Shown piece by piece: positions 14,035-21,278 of a stretch of DNA of 22,776 nucleotides (position 1 is its first letter; every line of letters begins with the position of its first letter). The DNA is from a virus. The notes beneath the pieces are model-generated. The model ran no database searches, was not told the origin of the DNA, and saw only the letters and a program-made list of their open reading frames with translations. The position numbers and the translations under genes were made by a program. The stretch covers positions 1 through 22,776 of the IMG/VR virus record IMGVR_UViG_3300032271_001975; one strand, 5' to 3'.

Positions 14035-15162
14035 CTATTCGTCCGCCATCATGAACTCAGCTCTATTTACTAATTTGATTCTACCATAGGGCGTGTCGGC
14101 AACAAATCCTTCGTGTTGCATTTTGTTGCGAAGATAAGCTGTGATACGTTGATTGGCATGTGTTTCCAGCTGCTGATACATACGATGCTTGAGTGTGATC
14201 ACATGTGATACAATCTGCCACATGGCATTAAATGCCTGCTGGTTTCTTGATGCATACACTAGAATATTGGCACGCTTTTTAACGGTCAATCTTGGTACTG
14301 GACTATTGCTCACCCAGTCTAAAAATTCTTGACCAAGATTATTGTTGTGATGCAGTCCCTTGCTGGCACGCCAGGCCAGGAATCGTTTGCACAATGCATT
14401 AAAATCTGATAATTGTGCAGCAGCCAAGTGTGGCTTGCTCAACAACAGTGCAATATCATCTTTGTGCACTTGCACAAGTGAGTTGATTTGTTTTTCCAAG
14501 CCATTGGGCCAAGACAATTGTATATCACTGGGCAGCTGACAATCAAGCAGTGCCACACCAGGTACCGGATTTAGGCCCAGTAGATTTTGATCTATGGCCT
14601 GTGGCTCATCTTGATACTGCTGGGCAAAATAGCTATGAATAACAATACCCATATAACTACTGGCAATTTGCTGGCCCAGCTGACTTTGCATGGGCACGTG
14701 ATATGTGATTTTGTTTGGAGTAAATTCCCAATTGTTGCTGTATTGTTTGGGCCTTCCAACCCACAACAAGTCCCCTTGTAGATATCCTTGAAAATCTTTA
14801 GGCAATAATTTTTCTAGATACAGCCAACAACTGGATACATTTTGCGCAAACTGCAGTCTACCTGGATCGTTTGGTCTGCGAAGATACAGCATGTTCATGA
14901 GTGCTTGTGCAGTGCGAGGCAATCCATCTGGTTTTGAAAATCCAGCTTTGTCAGTGAGAGTAAACCCTTGACGATCCCTTCCAAAAATCAATGCAGGTGA
15001 TCCATCAATTTTGATAGTCACTGCAGCAGGATCATGTACCACATGCTTGAGTGCCATCACAGTGCGATTGACGCCGTCGATGCTGTGCATGAACACAAGG
15101 TCCTCAGCATGCTCTATTCGTGCCTTGGCTTCAGAAAGAATTTTTGGTTGGTTGGTACTCAT
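14035..15162 (-). CDS. ligase-like nucleotidyltransferase (DUF6267-type)
   Basis: 375 residues with the motifs of the covalent nucleotidyltransferase superfamily (DNA/RNA ligases, capping enzymes). Motif I is TIKIDGSPALIFGRD with the candidate adenylated Lys K51 and D53-G54. GYLQGDLLW (126-134) is a motif III-like segment. EGFVA (351-355) fits motif IV and RIKLVNR (361-367) motif V with K363. The start contains HAEDLVF, as in the phage family I know as DUF6267. The long helical insert between motifs III and IV is unusual for a plain ligase. The ATG has no clear Shine-Dalgarno. A true ligation substrate (RNA or DNA) cannot be told. Confidence 0.65.
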   Translation of the reverse strand: MSTNQPKILSEAKARIEHAEDLVFMHSIDGVNRTVMALKHVVHDPAAVTIKIDGSPALIFGRDRQGFTLTDKAGFSKPDGLPRTAQALMNMLYLRRPNDPGRLQFAQNVSSCWLYLEKLLPKDFQGYLQGDLLWVGRPKQYSNNWEFTPNKITYHVPMQSQLGQQIASSYMGIVIHSYFAQQYQDEPQAIDQNLLGLNPVPGVALLDCQLPSDIQLSWPNGLEKQINSLVQVHKDDIALLLSKPHLAAAQLSDFNALCKRFLAWRASKGLHHNNNLGQEFLDWVSNSPVPRLTVKKRANILVYASRNQQAFNAMWQIVSHVITLKHRMYQQLETHANQRITAYLRNKMQHEGFVADTPYGRIKLVNRAEFMMADE

Positions 15163-15179
15163 GCCAGCATACTATAATA

Positions 15180-16214
15180 TTAAAAAGGTCTCATCACAAT
15201 AATGCCGTTGTGAGATTCAGTGAGATCTGCTTTGAATCTTAGATCATTCCAAGACACATCAATTGCTTCAAGCAAGAGAGTAGCACATCGATATTGATGT
15301 TCATTTAGTATCAATGCACCGCTTTGTTTTATTTTCGCCATGACTTGATCAAATTTGTTTTTTTCTTGCGGATCGATGGGATCATCGAGTTCAAGATTTA
15401 CAATTTGTTCTATAGTGTCATCACTTGATAATATGTGTTTTAATTTGTCTGGCTCTGCTGCATTTTCTATATTATCGTGTTGTGCTTGAAGGAATGTAAG
15501 AAGTTCTGCTATTAAATCAATTTTTCCTTGATTAGTTAACTTCCCTTTCAGTTTCATGGTCCAATCTTTCACCTTTGTTTCAAGTTCCGTTTTTAGATCG
15601 TCTTCTTCTTTTACACTGTCATAATCTAGATTATAATGCATAGCTATTAATTTTTCGCATGCCATGGTTATCAATGCCAAAGCTATCTCTCGAGAAGCAT
15701 ATTTTTTAGTCGTTGGTAGAAAAGATGGTACCAACCCTCCTTTTTTATTTGGCAGCGGGTTTGGTGAAATTACGTTTCTAGATTTAAGTATTTGCATGGT
15801 TATCGGTCTCGGAGTATAATTCATTGACTGTAATACTCGAGTAAGCATGGGATTTGTCAACATATCACGCTTAATATAATTGTCTTTTATTGTCTCATTG
15901 CTGTTCCTCTCCTGCATTTTTGTTAAAAACGAATATAGTCTATACCATTCTAGTTTTTTCCAAATTATTTCTTGCGGCGCAAGGTCTGCATCGGTTGGGT
16001 CACTTGCGTCTCTTTTATAAACTTTACCAACTAAATACATGAACCTAGTGATCCATTGATTGGTAAAAGTTTTAAGTACATTTTGTCCAGAAGATGCTGC
16101 CCATGCCTGTTGTTTTGGATCCAGGCCGGTTATTAACAGTTTCCATGACTTTGATAGAAAGTTTACCACATCTTGTGTGAGTGCTTCGTCTAATTCTCTG
16201 CGCGGTCTAGTCAT
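15180..16214 (-). CDS. hypothetical protein, 344 aa
   Basis: Unrecognised. It is charged and largely helical, with Trp-rich N-terminal helices (SKSWKLLITGLDPKQQAW), a basic Pro/Gly loop (NPLPNKKGGLVPSFLPTTKK) and a long charged helical region from about 195 to 320. No catalytic motif or membrane segment is seen. It overlaps the preceding 82-residue gene by 8 bases, so the two are probably translated together. It may be a structural or assembly protein; base composition looks a little more A/T-rich than that of the ligase-like gene downstream. Confidence 0.75.
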   Translation of the reverse strand: MTRPRRELDEALTQDVVNFLSKSWKLLITGLDPKQQAWAASSGQNVLKTFTNQWITRFMYLVGKVYKRDASDPTDADLAPQEIIWKKLEWYRLYSFLTKMQERNSNETIKDNYIKRDMLTNPMLTRVLQSMNYTPRPITMQILKSRNVISPNPLPNKKGGLVPSFLPTTKKYASREIALALITMACEKLIAMHYNLDYDSVKEEDDLKTELETKVKDWTMKLKGKLTNQGKIDLIAELLTFLQAQHDNIENAAEPDKLKHILSSDDTIEQIVNLELDDPIDPQEKNKFDQVMAKIKQSGALILNEHQYRCATLLLEAIDVSWNDLRFKADLTESHNGIIVMRPF

Positions 16215-16455
16215 TTTTTTCCTTCAATTCCTTGATCTTTCTTTTGAATTTTCGATCATCTTCGCTGATTATGCTGCGATACAATCTCTTGACAAGATCG
16301 TCGGCTTCTTGTTCAGTATAGCTTTCCTTGATCAAGTGCACCAGGTTAACTGCACTGGCAATCACATGTGTGGCTCTGCTTTCGATCACAGTGTGTTTGC
16401 TTTTGGCTGGTACAAATTTATCAAGCTCGTCTAAAAAATTACTTGTTTTGGTCAC
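16207..16455 (-). CDS. small charged hypothetical protein, 82 aa
   Basis: Unrecognised, helical and highly charged, ending in a Lys/Glu-rich helix (DDRKFKRKIKELKEKND). It is the first gene of a minus-strand unit reading through 16214 to about 13815; a GATAAATA late element lies 30 bases upstream of its ATG. No strong Shine-Dalgarno is seen. Confidence 0.65.
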   Translation of the reverse strand: MTKTSNFLDELDKFVPAKSKHTVIESRATHVIASAVNLVHLIKESYTEQEADDLVKRLYRSIISEDDRKFKRKIKELKEKND

Positions 16456-16485
16456 AATAACAAATTCCAGATGATAACAACTGAA

Positions 16486-16505
16486 TATTTATCACTTTAT
16501 AAATA
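16486..16505. promoter_or_regulatory. back-to-back divergent late promoters
   Basis: The minus strand reads GATAAATA (16493 down to 16486) toward the gene at 16455; the plus strand reads an exact TATAAATA (16498-16505) toward the gene at 16552. The elements are only 4 bases apart and form a near-palindrome (ATATTTAT ... ATAAATAT). Leader lengths would be about 25 and 41 bases. Confidence 0.65.
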
Positions 16506-16551
16506 TCAATTTGAGATTTAATAAATATGTTAACAACTTGGAGCAATTGAC

Positions 16552-16974
16552 ATGACTCATGCCAGCGACGACATACGTAAATTTATAAATTTGCTTACTG
16601 AAGCAACCACAGGGCCTGACACACCGCATGCCAAGGATCCAACACCCGATCAAGTGAAACAAGATTCATCTGTACCGGTTGCAGACACTGCTGAGCTGTT
16701 GGTCAAACCAGCCAGTCTTGAGCTAGAAGGCAATGTTAATTTTCAAACTCTAGCAGACAAGTTGGATATTAAAAATGTTGCACTGTTTAGGCAAGCATTC
16801 AACAAGTTGAGAAAATTACAACCAAATAAAGATTTTCGCACCAAATTGACTCAAAACGAGCTTGCTGAACTAACATATGCATTCTATCAACTGTTGACTG
16901 CCGATGCCAAAGACAGCCAACAGATCTTGAGAAACCTGCGTCAAATTCACTTGAAGAAAAATACTAGCGTTTGA
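16552..16974 (+). CDS. hypothetical protein, 140 aa
   Basis: Unrecognised. An N-terminal amphipathic helix (DIRKFINLLTEA) is followed by a Pro/Asp-rich disordered stretch (about 20-50), then a helical C-terminal domain (residues 60-140) with FRQAFNKLRKLQ. This layout resembles small virion-associated proteins of marine T4-like phages, without proof. GGAG lies 8-9 bases before the ATG and a consensus late promoter lies 46 bases upstream. Its 3' end overlaps the end of gp41 on the other strand by 11 bases. Confidence 0.65.
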   Translation: MTHASDDIRKFINLLTEATTGPDTPHAKDPTPDQVKQDSSVPVADTAELLVKPASLELEGNVNFQTLADKLDIKNVALFRQAFNKLRKLQPNKDFRTKLTQNELAELTYAFYQLLTADAKDSQQILRNLRQIHLKKNTSV

Positions 16975-17446
16975 TAATATTACGCAGTTGCGATAAATCT
17001 TTTACAGTGGTTGATGGAGCACTTGCCGTAGACTCTTCTGCATGCTTGTTTTTTCTTCTAAGATCTGCAAACACATCTGCAGTGCTGGTGGCAGTGGACA
17101 GCCTGGAATCTTCTTCATCAAGATGAAAAATGCGCAGGGTATGTGGATCAAATCCCAGTGTGAGTTTTCCACCCACACCACTGCTGCTGCGTGTTTTGAG
17201 AAACTGTATTTGATACTCACCGCGTTCTTTCATGGCAGTGGTGGCATAGATTGATATCACATTGTCTGCAGTCTGAATTTTGGAAATACCACCAGCAATC
17301 ATGCTGTGGTCATGTTCTTGTTCTTGCACAGCACTATTATGTGTTAAAATACCGTTGGCAATAAACAACTGATTGCCACTGACATTAATATCGATGGTAT
17401 CTTCAAGACCAACATATTCTATACTAACAATTTCGTCATCAATCAT
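16964..17446 (-). CDS. 41: gp41 helicase C-terminal fragment with split-intein C half
   Basis: After a 37-residue Int-C, 123 residues form the end of the DnaB-family replicative helicase: SAVQEQEHDHSMIAGGIS, IQTADNVISIYAT, then FLKTRSSSGVG with the arginine-rich conserved end of the motor and a disordered tail. Together with residues 1-346 of the N piece it makes 469 residues, close to T4 gp41 (475). The ATG overlaps the endonuclease stop as ATGA, and a strong AAAGGAGG lies 6 bases upstream, stronger than most ribosome sites here, which suits a fragment needed in stoichiometric amount. Confidence 0.9.
   Translation of the reverse strand: MIDDEIVSIEYVGLEDTIDINVSGNQLFIANGILTHNSAVQEQEHDHSMIAGGISKIQTADNVISIYATTAMKERGEYQIQFLKTRSSSGVGGKLTLGFDPHTLRIFHLDEEDSRLSTATSTADVFADLRRKNKHAEESTASAPSTTVKDLSQLRNIIKR
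17336..17446 (-). other. split intein C half (gp41 Int-C, 37 aa)
   Basis: Begins with the acidic MIDDEIVSIEYVGLED and continues IDINVSGNQLFIANGILTHN, with block F and a canonical block G ending His-Asn. The +1 extein residue is Ser, giving QLNR|SAV after splicing. It closely resembles the gp41-1 type split inteins described from metagenomic phage DNA. Confidence 0.92.
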
Positions 17447-18945
17447 GGTTTGCCTCCTTTATACAGTTTATATAAATAGTGGCCGCAATCATATATTCGA
17501 ATAGCATTTATATTGTTCATTATTTGTTTTTCAGTCAAGGTTGGATCATATCCCATCTTTACTAATTTCTTTTTGGTCCAGGATAGTCTATGATAAATTT
17601 GGTCTTTATACCAATACCAGTACCCTGGTTTGGTCATACCAACCAGGGTAAAGTTGTTTTTTAAATATACCGCCCCAGTACCATACCGAAGATCAGCATA
17701 TGTTTCAATATCTATATTTGGGTATTTCTCATCTATGTATTTTAGAAATTTCCCCAGTGCTCCCGGTAAATTTCTAGAAAACGCTAATCGTACAATTTCG
17801 ATGCAGTTGGACAAGTTTTTAAATCTATTCTTGTGAGATATAGTACACACTGCCAGCAGCGTGGAGTTGAAAAATAATCCCAAATGTTCTGATGCATTGG
17901 CTGCACCACTGACATGATACTGATTGAGAAATTTTTTTGATTCGGCAATGCTGATCAATTTAACGATACATTTTCTGGTATGTATTTTTTCAACAGTGTT
18001 GTTATTATTTTTTATATTTAACCGATGTTTAATCATGCTCAGTGTTAGTTCTTTATGATTGAACCATTCGTGATCTGAGATCATGAGTAACCTTATGTTG
18101 TGTTCATTGCATAAGATGAATTTTTTTTGATGATACATGTTAGCAATTTGATCATCGCTGTGCCAATAGCTGCCATTGAATTCTATTGCAAAATTTTCCA
18201 ATGGAAAATATAAATCTAATTCTTTTGGCTTGATTATTGATCTACTGTTTTCTATAATCTCGCCTGAGTAAAATTTACGTATTTCTTCTAAAATTTCTTT
18301 TTCGGTATTGCTTTGCTTGCCAAAAAAGCCTTTGGGAAAACAGCTTGGGCATTTTGGTATTTTTCCCAGTATATTATCTAAAAATTCATTATTACAGTGC
18401 ACGCATTTCCATTTCAATGATGAATCATTGTGCCTGGTATATTCTTCAAATGTAAACAGCGGCACCGAGTAATCTTGAAATTTCGAAAGGGAATTATAAA
18501 AGGTAAGCTGCTTGGATCTAGATCTAGCAGTTTTTAAAGCCTCAATTTGTCCGGGATTGGTTACCCCGTATTTGCTCATCAGGGTGTTTTTAAATTTTTC
18601 TTTATAGCTAGACGTTTTTGAAAAATGTTTTACTCCATACTTGCTGATGCAGGTGTTGCGTTTTTTATCTGCTGTTGTAGTAGATCGCGACATACACGAC
18701 ACACTACAAAACATTGTAAAGCCTCTTCTAAAATCTAAAAACTTTGCAGGCTTGTTACACACTGAACAGGTGGGATCAAGTTGATAAACATATCTCCAAA
18801 CTTTTTCAGAAAAGCTATTGCCAGTTTGATTATCTGCTATTTTTTCAAATAATGCAGCATTTTCTTTTTTCAGTGTGCCAAATGCACCTTTGGGGTTAGA
18901 TCCCCAAAGTTTTAACAAATAATTTTTCTCCGACTGATAGTCCAT
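17443..18945 (-). CDS. Vsr-like homing endonuclease in split gp41
   Basis: 500-residue endonuclease between the gp41 halves. Four-Cys zinc knuckle C60-x2-C63 ... C80-x3-C84, then two KYGV segments with basic helices (103-106, 125-128) typical of phage homing-enzyme DNA binding. A second Cys4 site follows (C181, C184, C199, C202). The nuclease core is KELDLY (241-246), IEFNGSYWHSD (254-264) and DHEW (291-294), the EDxHD pattern of the Vsr-like family reported with fractured genes. The C-terminal 170 residues form another domain (KFLNQYHVSGAANASEHLG and onward), perhaps acetyltransferase-like, unproven. It overlaps the gp41 N piece by 50 bases and the C piece by 4. Its A/T-rich, Lys-rich coding differs from the neighbouring gp41 sequence. 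Confidence 0.85.
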   Translation of the reverse strand: MDYQSEKNYLLKLWGSNPKGAFGTLKKENAALFEKIADNQTGNSFSEKVWRYVYQLDPTCSVCNKPAKFLDFRRGFTMFCSVSCMSRSTTTADKKRNTCISKYGVKHFSKTSSYKEKFKNTLMSKYGVTNPGQIEALKTARSRSKQLTFYNSLSKFQDYSVPLFTFEEYTRHNDSSLKWKCVHCNNEFLDNILGKIPKCPSCFPKGFFGKQSNTEKEILEEIRKFYSGEIIENSRSIIKPKELDLYFPLENFAIEFNGSYWHSDDQIANMYHQKKFILCNEHNIRLLMISDHEWFNHKELTLSMIKHRLNIKNNNNTVEKIHTRKCIVKLISIAESKKFLNQYHVSGAANASEHLGLFFNSTLLAVCTISHKNRFKNLSNCIEIVRLAFSRNLPGALGKFLKYIDEKYPNIDIETYADLRYGTGAVYLKNNFTLVGMTKPGYWYWYKDQIYHRLSWTKKKLVKMGYDPTLTEKQIMNNINAIRIYDCGHYLYKLYKGGKP

Positions 18946-19171
18946 CTTCTAAGCTTTTTAATCCTGTGTTGGTTGGAAATTTGTGTTTTGCACTACATAT
19001 GATTTCTTTACCAGATTTAGTAGTAATCCTAAATACCGGCTGTTTAATTACCGGCAATACCTCTAACACTTCTACTGGTTCATGGTCTGACTCAAGCATG
19101 TCTCCGACTGCAACGTTTGATAGTTTTTTATTTTTGCCATTGCAAATGACCATGGATTCTGGTGAAAGACA
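18896..19171 (-). other. split intein N half (gp41 Int-N, 91 aa)
   Basis: Begins CLSPESMVICNGKNKKLSN (block A, Cys1); the usual T-x-x-H of block B is replaced by CSAKH (GKEIICSAKHKFPTNTG), which closely parallels the CSEEH form I recall from gp41-1. It ends GEKLFVKTLGI at a stop codon. The stop codon sits in the loop of a small perfect hairpin, CTTTGGGG with CCCCAAAG (18888-18909). Confidence 0.92.
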
Positions 19172-20209
19172 TCTGTTTAGCTGTGATGCCGTGAGCAATA
19201 CAAAATTGTATTCAACTGCTAGACCTCTTAATTCTTCACTTACATATTTATCCTTGATGAACAAGTCTGCTGCACTGATACGCTTGTCATTGGGATACAT
19301 GAGATCCAGGTAATCCACAATCAACATATCGGGCATGTGCCCTTCTTGAATTGCATAGTTTTTGAGATAGGCCTTTAGATCATTTGTTCTACTGCCCTGC
19401 GGCATTTGCTTGATATGCAGCTTGCCGCTTTTGAAGCCATGTTGCTTGACCTTGATTTCCACTTGATCAATGTTCTTGAATATTTCCTTGGTGGCAACTT
19501 CGCTCAGCATGCTGTCCAATCGCATGCTGGTGAGTTCTTCACTGAGTTCCAAGCTGATGTACACCACGTGCAGTCCCTGTCGCACACCATTGAGACTGAG
19601 GTTTTGCAAAAACAAACTTTTGCCCACGCCAGAACCTGCCACAAAAATATCCAGCTCTCCTCGGTTCCAGCCGCCATACAGTCTGTCGTCCAAGGACTTC
19701 CATCCAGTGCTCATCTGTCCATTCTTGTCCTTGATTTTCATCAAGCGTGCTCGCGGATCAGCAAAGTAGTCAGTGCCAAGGTCGCTTTGCAAACAAATCA
19801 GCATGGCATCTCTAATGCGCTTTTCAAGCTCGCCATAGTTGCCTTCTTCAACCAAGTGTGCGCCTTCCACCACAGCACTGCCCAGTGCACGGTTTTTACA
19901 AAACTCTTCAATGTCTTCAAGAAAGCTCACTGCATGCTGCGGTAATATGTTGGGTATGTGTTGAAAGTCAATGTTGGTTTCTGCATTCACCTGTTCAACC
20001 TTGGGCAGCACATGATACTTTTCAGTATATGCCATGATCATGCGCACTGCTGGGCGCAGTTTGTTGACAAAGTAGTTGGGATTCAAAATATTCACACATC
20101 GGGTATAGATGTCTTCGCTGCTGAGCAGCACATCAATCAAGAGTTTTTGACTGTCTTCATTGTAGTTTTTCTTGGGCGCAGTGCTTTTCTTGTTGGCGGC
20201 TTGACTCAT
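18896..20209 (-). CDS. 41: gp41 replicative helicase N-terminal fragment with split-intein N half
   Basis: Residues 1-346 are the front part of the hexameric 5'-3' replicative helicase gp41. There is an N-terminal collar domain, then the RecA-like motor with Walker A AGSGVGKS (191-198), YISLELS (217-223) with the catalytic-type Glu, Walker B MLIVDYLDLM (295-304) and LLTASQLNR (338-346). There the intein starts: Cys347 opens a 91-residue Int-N and the ORF ends at TAA 18896. The C-terminal 123 residues are at 17335-16967. AAAGGAT lies 8 bases before the ATG. It starts 6 bases after gp61, its primosome partner. Confidence 0.92.
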   Translation of the reverse strand: MSQAANKKSTAPKKNYNEDSQKLLIDVLLSSEDIYTRCVNILNPNYFVNKLRPAVRMIMAYTEKYHVLPKVEQVNAETNIDFQHIPNILPQHAVSFLEDIEEFCKNRALGSAVVEGAHLVEEGNYGELEKRIRDAMLICLQSDLGTDYFADPRARLMKIKDKNGQMSTGWKSLDDRLYGGWNRGELDIFVAGSGVGKSLFLQNLSLNGVRQGLHVVYISLELSEELTSMRLDSMLSEVATKEIFKNIDQVEIKVKQHGFKSGKLHIKQMPQGSRTNDLKAYLKNYAIQEGHMPDMLIVDYLDLMYPNDKRISAADLFIKDKYVSEELRGLAVEYNFVLLTASQLNRCLSPESMVICNGKNKKLSNVAVGDMLESDHEPVEVLEVLPVIKQPVFRITTKSGKEIICSAKHKFPTNTGLKSLEDGLSVGEKLFVKTLGI

Positions 20210-20215
20210 GTGACA

Positions 20216-21244
20216 CTATCCTTTTGCAAACTTGGTTCTCATTACATTGATTTTTAATGCATTGTCGGTGGCATTATCTATAATGGTCTTTATGGTGTAT
20301 ATTTTTCCATATCGTTCAGCTGCTTGAGCAGCATCCTTTACATGGTCTTCCCATTCTGGAAAACTCACATGCCACTCATATTCCAGTGCAGCATCTATCA
20401 AATGCTGGTTGTTCAATTGCCTATCCGGTACCACAATCACCTGCTGTCGGGTTTGACCCAGCCACAACACTTGTTCTCTGGTGAGTTTGCTGCCAAATGC
20501 AGCAACTCCGCTGCAGGCAATTGCATCAAACGGACCTTCACATAGCAAACAGTACTGTCTGCTGGGATGATCCAGCACATCGCCATTGAACAAATATCCA
20601 GCAGCATGTTCGCTGTTGTAGTATTTTGGCACACCCTTGGGTGCAGTGCCTGCATATCTAGCAGTCCATCCCACCACTTGTCCTCGATAATAGTAGGGTA
20701 TTATTAATCTTTCATTGAGCTTCCACTGTGCAGCAGGAGTCCAATAGTAGGTGTAATGATCGAGACCCACTGCACTACCTCTACTCAACAGGTAGTCATG
20801 CACTTTTAAAAATTCTTCACTGGGGGTTGGATCGTTCAGCCAGTCCAGTATGGTGCGACTACCATGTGGCAATGCGTGCTCTCGAAAGTTTTTATTAAAA
20901 ATCAGCACACGGTCAGTGGAGTCTGTGGATTCAACACCATTGATGTTTTGTGCCAGTTGTTCAATCCGCAGGTGATTTATATCATCTTGTGGCACACCCA
21001 GCCACAGCATAAATGTTTCAAACTTCTTGGTCAATGATTGCGGATCATATATCACTGCAAAATTGCAGTTGAAACAGCTATAGACAATTTTACCATCAGG
21101 CGAAATCAGTATGTTGCCTCTAGATCTAGTGTCTGCTTTGTGTCCTTGATGATGGCAACACACTGCATTGAAATGAAACCAGCCACCTGCGGTTTTCCTT
21201 GCAGGAGGTAGGTGAGCAAGCACTATTTCGTAAATTAAAGCCAT
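20216..21244 (-). CDS. 61: DNA primase gp61
   Basis: T4-type primase that makes the short RNA primers for lagging-strand synthesis in complex with gp41; 342 residues, the same length as T4 gp61. N-terminal zinc site: C29/C30, H31/H32, then C57-x2-C60 (SCFNCNF). The TOPRIM core is LLCEGPFDAIA with E236 and VVPDRQ with D274. It directly precedes gp41. No Shine-Dalgarno is seen before the ATG; instead the start codon lies in one arm of a 9-bp hairpin whose other arm covers the stop codon of the upstream gene, suggesting coupled or promoter-switched translation. Confidence 0.93.
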   Translation of the reverse strand: MALIYEIVLAHLPPARKTAGGWFHFNAVCCHHQGHKADTRSRGNILISPDGKIVYSCFNCNFAVIYDPQSLTKKFETFMLWLGVPQDDINHLRIEQLAQNINGVESTDSTDRVLIFNKNFREHALPHGSRTILDWLNDPTPSEEFLKVHDYLLSRGSAVGLDHYTYYWTPAAQWKLNERLIIPYYYRGQVVGWTARYAGTAPKGVPKYYNSEHAAGYLFNGDVLDHPSRQYCLLCEGPFDAIACSGVAAFGSKLTREQVLWLGQTRQQVIVVPDRQLNNQHLIDAALEYEWHVSFPEWEDHVKDAAQAAERYGKIYTIKTIIDNATDNALKINVMRTKFAKG

Positions 21245-21278
21245 GATCTAAATTTTAACACTAGATCATGATTTATAC
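21242..21278 (-). promoter_or_regulatory. hairpin over the primase start with TATAAATC element
   Basis: CATGATCTA (21242-21250) pairs exactly with TAGATCATG (21262-21270), hiding the primase ATG (21244-21242) and the upstream TGA (21268-21266). A near-consensus late element TATAAATC runs 21277 down to 21270, so a transcript begun there would start near 21264 and lose much of the 5' arm. Confidence 0.45.

Noticed and set aside
19406-19945. 179-codon open frame on the plus strand
   Set aside because: Antisense to the gp41 motor domain; His/Cys/Phe-rich composition is typical of an antisense shadow.
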